A stretch of 49,181 nt of DNA from Sphingomonadaceae bacterium (GTDB lineage Bacteria; Pseudomonadota; Alphaproteobacteria; Sphingomonadales; Sphingomonadaceae): positions 1 through 49,181 of the forward strand of contig JAJUHA010000012.1 in assembly GCA_029268145.1 (NCBI GenBank). Direction: 5' to 3'. Each line of letters starts with the position of its first letter. The first letter of the stretch is position 1. The notes beneath the pieces are model-generated. The model saw nothing but the letters and a program-made list of their open reading frames with translations. It ran no database searches and had not been told where the DNA came from. A program made the position numbers and the translations under genes. Below are positions 16,704 to 25,307 of the stretch, piece by piece.

Positions 16704-17572
16704 GGCTGTCCCGCCGCGCGGCGCTCTTCGGGCTGGCCGGGCTTGCCCTGCCGGCGCGGGCGCGCCCGCTTCCGCCCGCCGGGCTCCCGCCGCTGCCGCC
16801 GGACATCGCGGTCGAGACCCTCGACGTGGAGGGAGTGGCACTCCGGCTGTGGCGACCGCCGGCCCCCGGTGCGGCGGCGCGCGCCATCCTCTTCTCGCAC
16901 GGCGCCAACGCCGAGGCCCGGAAATATGACGAGCTGACGGCGGCCTGGGCGGCCGAGGGCCATGTGGTCGCCGCCGTGACCCACCGCGAGCCCGCGCAGG
17001 GCGGCGCCGCGATGGACCCGGCCGCAGCGAAGGCCGGCTGGCGGCGGCGGCTTGCCGACATGCGGGTGGCCGCACGCCACCTTTCCACCGTGGCGCCGGG
17101 GCGCGAGCTCATCGCCGCCGGCCACAGCTATGGCGCGCTCGTCGCGCAGGCGCTGGGCGGGGCCTGCGTGCTGTGGGAGGGCGACGGCGGGCCGCTGCCG
17201 ATGCCGGGCGTGGCGCGCGTCGTCGCCTTCTCGCCGCCGGGGCCCCTTCCCGGCTTCATCGATGCGGCCGGCTGGGCGAGGCTCGCAGTGCCGCTGTTCG
17301 TCCAGACCGGGACGGCCGATGTGGTGCCGCCGGTGGCGCCCAGCTGGGAGGCGCATGTGGCGAGCTTCGAGGCGGCGCGGGTGAGCCCGCGCTGGCTGTG
17401 GGTGGGCAAGGGCGTGGACCACTACTTCGGCAACATGATCGGCCGGCCCGAGCGCGCCCGCGACGAGGCGCAGGCCGCGCTGTTCCGGGCGGCGGTGACG
17501 GCAAGCCTCGCCTTCCTCGAGGGCCGCGCACCGCCCGAACAGCCCGGCGACGTGACGCTGACGGTGCGCTAG
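16700..17572 (+). CDS. Exported alpha/beta-fold hydrolase
   Basis: 290-residue predicted secreted hydrolase. The N-terminus from the GTG start (MRLSRRAALFGLAGLALPARA) resembles a twin-arginine signal. LFSHGAN (64-70) forms the oxyanion region and the nucleophile Ser143 sits in GHSYGA. An acid candidate lies in VQTGTADVVPP and a His in KGVDHYFGNM. It resembles Tat-exported dienelactone-hydrolase-like or platelet-activating-factor-hydrolase-like esterases. Start 16700 (GTG) is favoured by the 4-bp GTGA overlap with the PAP gene stop. It is the last gene of the receptor operon and converges on the FAD oxidase gene 20 nt away. Confidence 0.87.
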   Translation: MRLSRRAALFGLAGLALPARARPLPPAGLPPLPPDIAVETLDVEGVALRLWRPPAPGAAARAILFSHGANAEARKYDELTAAWAAEGHVVAAVTHREPAQGGAAMDPAAAKAGWRRRLADMRVAARHLSTVAPGRELIAAGHSYGALVAQALGGACVLWEGDGGPLPMPGVARVVAFSPPGPLPGFIDAAGWARLAVPLFVQTGTADVVPPVAPSWEAHVASFEAARVSPRWLWVGKGVDHYFGNMIGRPERARDEAQAALFRAAVTASLAFLEGRAPPEQPGDVTLTVR

Positions 17573-17592
17573 GGCGCGCGCGGAGCGCGGGC

Positions 17593-19161
17593 TCAGAGCC
17601 CGAGCGCGCCAGGGTTCAGGATGCCGTCGGGATCGAGCGCGGCCTTGACCGCGCGGATGAGGCGGACGCTTGCCGCATCGCGCGAGGCGAGCCAGGGATA
17701 GACCCGGCCGACCTGGAAATGGGCCGCGCCATGGGCTGCCATGAGGGCGATGATCTCGGCCTTCAGCCGCATCGCCTCGGCGCGGGCGGCCGGATTGGGC
17801 GCATAGGACGGAAGCGTGGCCAGATGATCGGCCGGGACCACCCGCTCGTGGTAGATGGAGCGCGCGTCCGGCCAGTAGAAGGTGGGCTCGTAGACGAAGG
17901 CATTGGGGCCGACGGCCATGAACATGCGGCCCGAGACGATGCCGTGGGTCTCCATCACCGCGCGGTTGGCAGCAAACAGGGACTCGAGCGCGGCGTGGAA
18001 CTCCGCCACCCTGTCGTGGGCGAGGAGCGCGTGGAAGGGCACCCAGCGCTCGCCCTTCGGCCCCAGCGTGTTGGTGAGCGGCGCAAAGGGCATGGAGCGC
18101 ACCACGGTCGGCACGCTGTTGGGGATTTCCTCGGCGCCCTCGGCCTCGGCGAGCTGGCGGATGCGCGCGGCGCGGTCGCGCGCTTCGGCCGGCGAGACGC
18201 CCTCGGCGATGTAGTGCACGGCGAAGCTGGCGCGCCTGAGGTCGCGCTCGCCGGCGATCGCCATCTTCGCCAGCGCCTTCACGCCGGCCCCGAGCGAGCC
18301 CTGGCCGGTGAGCACCCTGCCGGCGATCTCCGCCTTGGCGGCCACCCCCTTCTGGCGGCCGATCTGGCCCTGCTGGAGGGTCGAATCGAGGCCGAAATTC
18401 TCGTCGTCGAGCGCCTCGACCGCGATGGCGCGCATCGCCGCGTGCATCGAAGCGAAGCTTGCGAAGCTGAAGGAGAGCGCCTCGAACGCCTCGCGGCGGC
18501 GGATGAGCCGGAGGCGGACCCGGGCCTTCACGCCGAGCGCGCCGCAGTCGCCGGTGAAGAGGCCGGCGAGGTCGGGACCGTAGAAGCGGAAGAAGGGCGT
18601 TCCGGTGGAGAGCATCTCGCCGGTGCCGGTGACGAGGTCGAGGCCGACCAGGCTTTCGGCCGAGACGCCCCACAGGCCGGTGCCGTGGGAGATGCTGTGC
18701 TGGCTCATCGAGCCGGCGACCGTTGCCGCAAGGCCCGAGAAGGGGCCGAAGAAGGGCGTGCGAAGGCCATGGGGGAGGAGCGCGTCGCGCAGTTCCGCCC
18801 AGGTGACGCCGGCCTCGACGGTGACGACGGCGTTCGCCGCATCGACCGAGATCGCCTTGAGGCGCGAGGGGTCGATGGTGATGCCGCCGGGGCGGGCATG
18901 GGTGTAGCCGTCGGTGTAGGAGGCGCCACCGCCGCGCACCACGACCGGTGCGCGGGCCGCGTGCGCCGCGGCGACGACGGCGGCGAGCTCCTCGACCGTG
19001 CCGGGGCGCACCACGGCGACCGGCACCTCGACCGCGCGCAGCACATCGGTTGCGTGGAACAGCCGGTCCGCCTCGCCGGTCAGCACATGGGCCGGGCCGA
19101 CGATGGCGGCAAGGCGTTCGACCAGGCCGGTTTCGGCAGTGCGCGTTGCAGCAGTGGCCAT
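17593..19161 (-). CDS. FAD-linked oxidase (VAO/GlcD type)
   Basis: 522-residue flavoprotein of the vanillyl-alcohol-oxidase/glycolate-oxidase superfamily. The N-terminal FAD-binding domain has VVRPGTVEELAAVVAAAHA (about 50-68) and the pyrophosphate loop VVRGGGASYTDG. The C-terminal FAD-oxidase domain ends in AALDPDGILNPGALGL, the usual family ending. Candidate substrates are hydroxy acids, phenolic alcohols or lactols. It is the last gene of a five-gene minus-strand operon that starts at 22466, and lies 11 nt after the small helical protein gene. Start 19161 gives a normal-length N-terminus. Confidence 0.88.
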   Translation of the reverse strand: MATAATRTAETGLVERLAAIVGPAHVLTGEADRLFHATDVLRAVEVPVAVVRPGTVEELAAVVAAAHAARAPVVVRGGGASYTDGYTHARPGGITIDPSRLKAISVDAANAVVTVEAGVTWAELRDALLPHGLRTPFFGPFSGLAATVAGSMSQHSISHGTGLWGVSAESLVGLDLVTGTGEMLSTGTPFFRFYGPDLAGLFTGDCGALGVKARVRLRLIRRREAFEALSFSFASFASMHAAMRAIAVEALDDENFGLDSTLQQGQIGRQKGVAAKAEIAGRVLTGQGSLGAGVKALAKMAIAGERDLRRASFAVHYIAEGVSPAEARDRAARIRQLAEAEGAEEIPNSVPTVVRSMPFAPLTNTLGPKGERWVPFHALLAHDRVAEFHAALESLFAANRAVMETHGIVSGRMFMAVGPNAFVYEPTFYWPDARSIYHERVVPADHLATLPSYAPNPAARAEAMRLKAEIIALMAAHGAAHFQVGRVYPWLASRDAASVRLIRAVKAALDPDGILNPGALGL

Positions 19162-19172
19162 GTCCGGTCTCC

Positions 19173-19541
19173 TCAACCCTCGGCGATGGTGGCGATGGTC
19201 TCGCGGAAGCGCGCATCGGTGTCGCCGCGCGCGGCATCGGCGGCGTCCTTGCGGGCGAGATAGTAGAGCCGGGCAAGGAAGGCCTGGCGCCAGGTCTCGC
19301 GCTCGGTCAGCACGTCCGGCGTGGGCTGGAAGGCCTCGATCGCGGCGGCCGCGTCGATGCCGTGGCTCGCGAGGATCCGCTCCAGCGTGTCCATCCGCTC
19401 GCGCAGCGCCGAGAATTCGGCGGCGAGCACGAGGATCATGCTCATCGCCTGGTCGAGGCCGGGCGCCTCGTAAAACTGGGGCCGCTTGCCCTTCGCGTCG
19501 CGGATGGGGGCGGGAGCCGCCGGTGCCTGGGGCGCGTTCAT
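19173..19541 (-). CDS. Small helical partner protein, copy 1 of 3
   Basis: 122 residues, no family recognised. The core KGKRPQFYEAPGLDQAM, then ILVLAAEFSALRERMDTLERILASHGID and EAFQP, is predicted to be a long amphipathic helix or coiled coil. It is clearly homologous to the proteins at 32885-33229 (which shares KG-x-RP-x-F and LDR/LDQ...ERM/DRL-x-TLE) and 26367-26666 (which shares RLAILEAVLEARGI...FQP). Each of the three follows a SAM methyltransferase gene. Here the start overlaps the methyltransferase stop by ATGA. A subunit or scaffold of the methyltransferase is the simplest inference. Confidence 0.82.
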   Translation of the reverse strand: MNAPQAPAAPAPIRDAKGKRPQFYEAPGLDQAMSMILVLAAEFSALRERMDTLERILASHGIDAAAAIEAFQPTPDVLTERETWRQAFLARLYYLARKDAADAARGDTDARFRETIATIAEG

Positions 19542-20749
19542 TCCGGTTTCCTCGCGAACAGGACTTCCCAGCCGCCGCCGGGGGCATATTCGCCCGCCGT
19601 GAACTCACGCTCGACGAGCGCCGACGCCTCGGCATAGTCGGCGGATTGCGCGGCGAACTCCATCACCGCCATGGGCGCGGTGTCGAAGCGGGGCTCGGGG
19701 AAGCCCGCATCGCGCGCCAGCGCGATCTGGTCGAGCTCGCGCATCGCGCCCCAGAAGGGCTCGTTGTTGTACCAGGTCTCGTTGTCGAGGATGAACTGGG
19801 CGAAGGGGTCCATCCGGTCGAAGGGCGGAAGATCGGCATGGATCATGATGCCGCCGGGCTTCAGGATGCGGAAGCATTCGCGGAAGATGGCCGGCATCGC
19901 CCTGCCGCTCGTCTCGTGGAGCAGGATGTGGCTGACGACGAGGTCGAAATGGGCGTCCGGAAAGCCCGTTGCCTCGGCGTTGCGCTGGAGGAAGCCGACG
20001 TCGAGGCCGAGCCCGGCGGCGCGCGCATGGGCATAGCGCAGCTGCGGGGCGGCGACGTCGATCCCGATGACCTCGGCTTCGGGAAAGCCCTCCTTGTAGG
20101 GGAGCGTCGAATGGCCGACGGTGCAGCCCATGTCGAGGATGCGCCGTGGCGCGAAATCCGGGTGGCGGCGCCTGAGCCAGTTGACGACCGAGCGGCCCAT
20201 GTCGTCGTTGAGCGGGCCCATGTAGCCCATGGCGTAGAGATAGACGCCGCGGTCGTAGAGCGCGCCGGTGGAGATGTCACCGGGGGCCACCTCGCCGGCA
20301 TAGCCGCCCGGCATGCAGTGGATGTCGAGCGCGGTCACGTAGCGGGGCGTGGGGAAGTCCGGGTCGGTCTCGAGCGGGGCCCGGCTTCGGGCGGAGAGCT
20401 CGGCGGCGCGGGTGTTGAGAAGAGGCAGCTCGCGTTCGATCGTGTCGATCACGCTGTCCCACAGCAGCTCCTGGGCGATGCGGTTGGCCGCGGCATAGTG
20501 CTGGAAATAGAGGTCGCGGACCATGGCGCGGCGGATGTCGTGGCGGTCGGCGGGCGGCCGGCCCTCGGCCCTCTCGAAGGCGCGGGCGGCACGGCCCGCA
20601 AGCACCGGGCCGAGCCCGGGGAGCAGGCCCTGCTGGACGAACCCCTTCATCGCCTTGGCGAACTCCTGGCGGGCGCGCTCGTCGTGGGTGGGGCGCGGCA
20701 GGACGGGGTGCTCGGCCTGCTGGAAGATGTTGACCATCCCGACACTCAT
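19538..20749 (-). CDS. SAM-dependent methyltransferase, copy 1 (long N-terminal domain)
   Basis: 403 residues. A unique N-terminal region (about 1-200) contains a stretch shared almost word for word with the enzyme at 31750-32892: LDIHCMPGGY, then YDRGVYLY-x-x-G-x-MG. The class I Rossmann domain follows: motif I RILDMGCTVGHSTLP (203-217), acidic VIGIDVAAPQL, motif II-like FDLVVSHILLHET, and ILKPGGIMIHADLP. This ordinary UbiE/ArsM-like C-terminal fold is joined to an N-terminal domain I do not recognise. It overlaps the deacetylase-like gene upstream and the small-partner gene downstream, both by ATGA. O- or C-methylation, or a non-methylating SAM-fold reaction, are all possible. Confidence 0.85.
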   Translation of the reverse strand: MSVGMVNIFQQAEHPVLPRPTHDERARQEFAKAMKGFVQQGLLPGLGPVLAGRAARAFERAEGRPPADRHDIRRAMVRDLYFQHYAAANRIAQELLWDSVIDTIERELPLLNTRAAELSARSRAPLETDPDFPTPRYVTALDIHCMPGGYAGEVAPGDISTGALYDRGVYLYAMGYMGPLNDDMGRSVVNWLRRRHPDFAPRRILDMGCTVGHSTLPYKEGFPEAEVIGIDVAAPQLRYAHARAAGLGLDVGFLQRNAEATGFPDAHFDLVVSHILLHETSGRAMPAIFRECFRILKPGGIMIHADLPPFDRMDPFAQFILDNETWYNNEPFWGAMRELDQIALARDAGFPEPRFDTAPMAVMEFAAQSADYAEASALVEREFTAGEYAPGGGWEVLFARKPE

Positions 20750-21684
20750 TGCGGGTCCTCCCTGGCTCCCATCATCGCCGCGCGGTGGGCGGCGGCCGCG
20801 TCGCTCTCCATGTACCAGGTCGCGAGCTCCTCGCGCGTCGGCCACCAGACGCCGCCGAGCGAGAGTGCAAATTCCAGGAACTCGCGCAAGGCCCGGATGC
20901 GATAGGCGCGGCCCGAGACGTGCGGATGGAGCCCGACGTTCATGATCCGCGCCTGGGTCGCGCCCTCGGCGTGGAGGGTCTCGAGCTCCTCGATCAGGAT
21001 GTCGCGGAACGCATCGGTCGTGTGGCCGCGCCGGGTGAGCAGGGTGAAATCGTTGATCTCGTTCGAGTAGGGCACCGAGCAGATGGGCCCTGCCGGAGTG
21101 GCGATGGGATAGGGCTGATCATCGTTCATGATGTCGCACCAGAAGCGGCAGCCCGCCTCGGCGAGGATGGCCGGCGTCGCGGTGGTGCCGCGCAGCGACG
21201 AGGAGAGCCAGCCCGCCGCCGGCCGGCCGACATGCGCCCGATAGGCGTCCAGCGTCTTCAGGATGACGGCCCGCTCGGCTTCCGGGTCGCCGGCAAGGTC
21301 GGTCAGGAGCTCGCCCTGCTCCCAGTTGTGGGCGAGAAGCTCCCAGCCGCGCGCAAGCACGGCATCGGTCATCGCCCGGCGGCGGGTGAAGGTGACGGCG
21401 TTCGCCGTGCAGCTGGCGCGGACGCCAAGCGCGTCGAACAGCTCGATGAGGCGCCAGATGCCGACCCGCTGGCCATATTCGCGCCAGCTGTAGTTGGGAA
21501 AGTCGGGCACGCGGCCGGGCAGGACATCGGGCAGGATGGGCGGCCCGCCGGCATAGTAGGCGCGGTCCGTGTCCTTCACGAGATCCCAGGTCTCGAGGTT
21601 GAAGGTGAGGATGAGCGCGACCCGGGCGCCGCCCGGCCAGGCGAGCGGTGGCCGCTGGGCGATGGGCACATAGGGATAGTCCAT
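20746..21684 (-). CDS. PuuE-like polysaccharide-deacetylase-fold hydrolase
   Basis: 312 residues of the NodB/polysaccharide-deacetylase superfamily, in the branch resembling PuuE allantoinase-type amidohydrolases: VALILTFNLETW (about 22-33), ASCTANAVTFTRR, ELLAHNWEQGELL, GWLSSSLRGTTATPAILAEAGCRF and the late MNVGLHPHVSGRAYR. The metal-binding pattern is partly altered: an Asn (FNLE) replaces the usual first Asp, and HNWEQ replaces the H-x-x-x-H motif's first half. A hydrolase of amide or lactam bonds is plausible, and carbohydrate is not implied. It sits between the AMDase-like gene (1-bp TGATG overlap) and the methyltransferase. Confidence 0.8.
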   Translation of the reverse strand: MDYPYVPIAQRPPLAWPGGARVALILTFNLETWDLVKDTDRAYYAGGPPILPDVLPGRVPDFPNYSWREYGQRVGIWRLIELFDALGVRASCTANAVTFTRRRAMTDAVLARGWELLAHNWEQGELLTDLAGDPEAERAVILKTLDAYRAHVGRPAAGWLSSSLRGTTATPAILAEAGCRFWCDIMNDDQPYPIATPAGPICSVPYSNEINDFTLLTRRGHTTDAFRDILIEELETLHAEGATQARIMNVGLHPHVSGRAYRIRALREFLEFALSLGGVWWPTREELATWYMESDAAAAHRAAMMGAREDPQ

Positions 21685-22466
21685 CAGAACTCCGCGAGCA
21701 GCCGGCCGTAGCCGTGCACCCGGTCCATGATGCCGTTGGATCGCAGCGCCCACCAGTAGGTGGCGGTGTTGATCGCGATGACCGGCTTCTCCAGCCAGAA
21801 CTCGGCCATGGCCGCCACCCGGGCGAAGGCGAGATTGGTGCCGCACTGGACGATGGCATCGACGTCGAGCCCGTTCACGCGCTCCACCGCGCGCTTCAGC
21901 TCGGTCTCGGAGACATGGGCGATGAGGCGGGGCGAGGCGCACTTCAGCCCCTCGAGCGCGACGACGTCATAGCCGCAATCCTCGAAGTAGCGGCGGACCT
22001 GGGCGTCGCCGACCGGCATGTAGGGCGTGATGACGGCGATGCGCCGGATGCCGCCATAGGCCTTGAGCGCCTCGTTGACCGCCTGGCTCCCCATGACGAC
22101 CTTGCGGCCGGTGCGCTCCTGGAGGCCCCGGTGCATCCGCTCGGCCCCCTCGGCACCGTCCCAGAAGGTCTCGGCCGACATGCCCATCACGAGATCGTCG
22201 GGCTCCATCGACATGGCGACATCGACCGCCTCCATGGTGGCGCGGCGGATGTTCTCGAGCATGGCCATGAAGCTCGCATCGTCCGTCACCTTCGTGTCGG
22301 GGATGGCGATGCGGGCGAAGTGGTTGGTGACGCCCGCGGGCCGCATCGAATCATATTCGGGCTGGACGCTGGTGTTGGTGGAGGGGGCGACGACGGCGAA
22401 GAGCCGGCGCCAGCCGAGCGAGTCGCGGCTGGCCGGCGCAGCCTCGGGTGCGGGTGCGGTTGCCAT
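21684..22466 (-). CDS. Asp/Glu racemase-fold enzyme, arylmalonate decarboxylase/maleate isomerase-like
   Basis: 260 residues of the Asp/Glu racemase-AMDase-maleate isomerase superfamily: VVAPSTNTSVQPEYDSMRP (the 'P-x-x-N-T' opening, about 26-44), IAVITPYMPVGDAQVRRYFEDCGYDVV, and the second-half catalytic Cys in IVQCGTNLAFARV. The first-half Cys found in racemases and maleate isomerases is replaced (MGMSAETFW). A single catalytic Cys is the arrangement of arylmalonate decarboxylase, so decarboxylation or a related one-base reaction is more likely than racemisation. It is the first gene of the five-gene minus operon, starting 50 nt from operator B. Confidence 0.8.
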   Translation of the reverse strand: MATAPAPEAAPASRDSLGWRRLFAVVAPSTNTSVQPEYDSMRPAGVTNHFARIAIPDTKVTDDASFMAMLENIRRATMEAVDVAMSMEPDDLVMGMSAETFWDGAEGAERMHRGLQERTGRKVVMGSQAVNEALKAYGGIRRIAVITPYMPVGDAQVRRYFEDCGYDVVALEGLKCASPRLIAHVSETELKRAVERVNGLDVDAIVQCGTNLAFARVAAMAEFWLEKPVIAINTATYWWALRSNGIMDRVHGYGRLLAEF

Positions 22467-22516
22467 GCCCGACCCCTGTGGCAGGCCCGGCGGCTGGTCC
22501 TGCCCATGGGCGGCGA

Positions 22517-22535
22517 CTCTTCGCCAAGCGGAGAA
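22517..22535. promoter_or_regulatory. Cluster operator B
   Basis: CTCTTCGC-CAA-GCGGAGAA matches 14 of 16 consensus positions and shares the CAA spacer with operator A. It lies in the 142-nt divergent region, 50 nt before the minus-strand AMDase-like start (22466) and 73 nt before the plus-strand monooxygenase start (22609). Confidence 0.78.
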
Positions 22536-22608
22536 ACGCCGCTCCCCAGGCGCCGCCGGGCAGCGGGCGGGGCGATGGCCGGGGCATGGCGAGCACGGGC
22601 CGGACGAG

Positions 22609-23838
22609 ATGACGGCGGGAACCGGCGGGAATGGTGCCGCGCGGCGGGCGCGCGCGTCGGCGGATGTCGACGTGCTGGTCGCCGGGGCGGGCCCGGTCGG
22701 CGCCGTGGCGGCGACCGCGCTGGCGCGCGCCGGCGTCTCGGTGATGCTGGTGGAGGCCGGCGCCGAGTGCCACGAGGACCTGCGCGCCAGCACCTTCCAC
22801 CCGCCCACCCTCGAGATGCTGGAGGCGCTCGACCTGCTTTCGCCGCTCCTCGCCCAGGGGCTGAAGGCGCCGGTCTACCAGTATCGGGTGCGGGCGACCG
22901 GCGAGGTGCTCGCCTTCGATCTCTCCGAACTTGCCGACATCACGCCCTTCCCCTTCCGCCTCCAGTGCGAGCAGTGGAAGCTCGCCAGGCTCGCGACCGC
23001 GCGGCTGGGCGACCGGGTGCACTTTGCCCGCCGGGTGGTCCATTTCGCCCAGGATGCGGACGGCGTGACGGTCCACCTTGAGGCGCCGACCGAGATCGAG
23101 CAGGTGCGCGCCCGCTTCCTCGTCGCGGCCGACGGGGCGAACAGCCTGATCCGCAAGTGGCTCGACGTGCCGTTCGAGGGCTTCACCTACCCCGAGAAGT
23201 TCGTGACCCTTTCGACCGAATGGCCGCTGGAGGCGCATTTCGAGGAACTCGCCTACGTGAACTATGTGTCCGACCCGGAGTGGTGGCACGTGCTCCTCCG
23301 GGTCCCCTCGGTGTGGCGGGTGCTGGTCGCCGCCGATGACGCCACGCCCGATGCCGAGCTGCTCTCGGACGCGACCCGGGCGCGCGTCTTCGACCGGCTG
23401 ATCGGCAACCCCGAGGTCGAGACCCGTCACCGCACCATCTACCGGGTGCATCAGCGGGTGGCGGCGCGGTTCGACCATGGCCGGGTGCTGCTGGTGGGGG
23501 ACGCCGCGCACCTCAACAATCCGCTCGGCGGGCTGGGCATGAACTCGGGCATCCACGACGCCATGAACCTCGCCGGGAAGCTGGTCGCCATCCTGCAGGA
23601 GGGAGCCGACGCCGCGACGCTGCTGCCGCGCTTCGGCCGTCAGCGCCGCGCCGTGACCCGGAGCTTCATCCAGGAGCAGACCAAGAAGAACAAGGCGATG
23701 ATCGAGGCGAGCGAGGACGCGCGCCGCTCGGTCTTCGCCGAGATGGCGGGCGTGCTGAAGGACCCCGACCGCCGCCGGGCCTACATGCACCGCCAGGCCA
23801 TGTTCGCGAGCCTCGAGGAGGCCGACGCGATCGCCTGA
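22609..23838 (+). CDS. FAD-dependent aromatic-ring monooxygenase (MhpA/PheA-like)
   Basis: 409-residue class A flavin hydroxylase. The N-terminal GxGxxG motif is in VDVLVAGAGPVGAVAATAL (about 20-38). The middle DG motif is FLVAADGANSLIRKWL, and the GD motif is GRVLLVGDAAHLNNPLGGLGMNSGIHDA. It lacks the extra C-terminal thioredoxin-like domain of phenol hydroxylases. It resembles 3-(3-hydroxyphenyl)propionate hydroxylases, fitting an IclR/MhpR-type regulon, but the substrate is unknown. Start 22609 is the only good start between operator B and the Rossmann motif. Confidence 0.9.
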   Translation: MTAGTGGNGAARRARASADVDVLVAGAGPVGAVAATALARAGVSVMLVEAGAECHEDLRASTFHPPTLEMLEALDLLSPLLAQGLKAPVYQYRVRATGEVLAFDLSELADITPFPFRLQCEQWKLARLATARLGDRVHFARRVVHFAQDADGVTVHLEAPTEIEQVRARFLVAADGANSLIRKWLDVPFEGFTYPEKFVTLSTEWPLEAHFEELAYVNYVSDPEWWHVLLRVPSVWRVLVAADDATPDAELLSDATRARVFDRLIGNPEVETRHRTIYRVHQRVAARFDHGRVLLVGDAAHLNNPLGGLGMNSGIHDAMNLAGKLVAILQEGADAATLLPRFGRQRRAVTRSFIQEQTKKNKAMIEASEDARRSVFAEMAGVLKDPDRRRAYMHRQAMFASLEEADAIA

Positions 23839-23847
23839 GCCGGCGGT

Positions 23848-23866
23848 TTCTCCGCCCGGCGGAGAA
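23848..23866. promoter_or_regulatory. Cluster operator C, perfect copy
   Basis: TTCTCCGC-CCG-GCGGAGAA is a perfect 8-3-8 palindrome and defines the consensus. It lies between the monooxygenase stop and the GPH transporter, 49 nt before the transporter ATG. Confidence 0.85.
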
Positions 23867-23915
23867 GTGGAGCATCCGCGTCCGGTTTTGCGCTGCGGCG
23901 CGGGAGGAAGGCGGG

Positions 23916-25307
23916 ATGGATGCCGCCCCCGCCGCGCCGATTGCCGCGCACGCCGCTCCCGGCGCTCCCTCCGTCAACGGGGTGGAGCGCATTCCGCTCG
24001 GCCTCAGGATCGGCTGGTCGGCGGGCTCGATCGGCACCGTCGTCATCCTCTCCTCGACCTCCGTCCTCCTGCTCTTCTTCATGACGAGCGTGCTCGGCAT
24101 GGCCCCGGCGCTCGCTGGCGCCCTGCTGTTCGGCGCCAAGCTGTTCGATGCCGTGATCGCACCCTTGATGGGCCGGATCTCGGACGGCGCGGCGACCCGC
24201 TGGGGCCGGCGGCGGCCCTTCCTCTTCCTCGGCGGCTTCGTCTCGGCGCTCGCCTTCCTCCTCCTGTTCATGCCCCCCGCGCTCGAGGGCGTGGCGCTCT
24301 CGGCGTGGATGGTCGCGGGCCTCCTGGTGCTGGCGCTGGGCTACACGCTCTTCAACGTGCCCTATCTCGCCATGCCGGCGGAGATGACGGCCTCGCCGCA
24401 GGAGCGCACGGCGCTCCTCTCCTTCCGGGTCGCCTTCGTCGCGATCGGGGGCGCGCTCGTCGGCTTCGCGCCCAAGGTGGCGGCGAGCCTCGGCGGCGAT
24501 CGCCCGGCCTGGGCCATGACCGGGGCGATGCTGGGCGCGCTGGTGCTCATCGCCATGCTGACCGCCTTTGCCGCCTCGGCACGGGCGCGGGCGACGGTGG
24601 CCGCCCCCGGCGGGGACCGGGAGAGCCTGTTCATCGTGCTCGCCAACCGGCCGTTCGTGATGCTGCTGCTTGCCAAGACGCTCCAGCTGGTGGGGCTGGC
24701 GGCGATGCAGGCCTCGATCCTCTTCTTCATCGTCCAGGTGCTGGGAGTCTCGGAAGGCGTGGTCGGCGTCTATGTCGGCCTCACCACGATCGCGATGCTG
24801 GCCGGAATGCCGCTCTGGGTGCGGCTGGGCCAGCGCCACGCCAAGCGCGATCTCTTCATCGCCGCCTGCCTCGGCTATGCGCTGGTCAAGCTCTCCTTCC
24901 TCCTGGCGGTGCCCGGCGAGCCGGCGCTCCTCATCCACCTGCGCGGCGCGCTCGGCGGCCTGCTCACAGGCGGCGTGCTGCTGATGGGCCAGTCGATCCT
25001 GCCCGATGCGATCGACTGGGACTGCCGCCGCTCGGGCGTGCGCCGCGAGGGCCTCTATGCCGGCGCCTACAGCCTGGTCGAGAAATCGGCGATGGCGCTC
25101 GGGCCGCTCCTCATCGGCCTCATCCTGCAGGGGTTCGGCTTCGACCCGCAGGCGGCCAGGGCCGGCATCGCCCAGACCGATTTCGCGGTGACCGGAGTCT
25201 ATCTGGGGGCGGCGGTGCTCCCCGCGCTGCTCTATGGCTTGAGCACCATTCCCCTTCTCTTCTACCGCCTCGACGAGCACGCCGGGGGCAAGGACGGAGG
25301 ACGCTGA
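23916..25307 (+). CDS. GPH-family (MelB-like) sodium/proton symporter
   Basis: 463-residue inner-membrane transporter of the glycoside-pentoside-hexuronide family, with about 12 helices. The signature KLFDAVIAPLMGRISD, then RWGRRRPFLFLGG (about 69-106) is characteristic, as is the conserved-acid region DAIDWDCRRSGVRREGLYAGAYSLVEKSAMA late in the protein. The family classically imports sugars, but sphingomonad members also sit in natural-product catabolic clusters. GGGAGGAA precedes the ATG. It heads an operon with methyltransferase 2, small partner 2 and a serine hydrolase, and overlaps the methyltransferase start (TGATG). Confidence 0.9.
   Translation: MDAAPAAPIAAHAAPGAPSVNGVERIPLGLRIGWSAGSIGTVVILSSTSVLLLFFMTSVLGMAPALAGALLFGAKLFDAVIAPLMGRISDGAATRWGRRRPFLFLGGFVSALAFLLLFMPPALEGVALSAWMVAGLLVLALGYTLFNVPYLAMPAEMTASPQERTALLSFRVAFVAIGGALVGFAPKVAASLGGDRPAWAMTGAMLGALVLIAMLTAFAASARARATVAAPGGDRESLFIVLANRPFVMLLLAKTLQLVGLAAMQASILFFIVQVLGVSEGVVGVYVGLTTIAMLAGMPLWVRLGQRHAKRDLFIAACLGYALVKLSFLLAVPGEPALLIHLRGALGGLLTGGVLLMGQSILPDAIDWDCRRSGVRREGLYAGAYSLVEKSAMALGPLLIGLILQGFGFDPQAARAGIAQTDFAVTGVYLGAAVLPALLYGLSTIPLLFYRLDEHAGGKDGGR

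Noticed and set aside
18325-18345. Another operator-like match (TCTCCGCC near GGCGG)
   Set aside because: The spacing is wrong for the 8-3-8 palindrome and it lies inside the FAD oxidase coding region.
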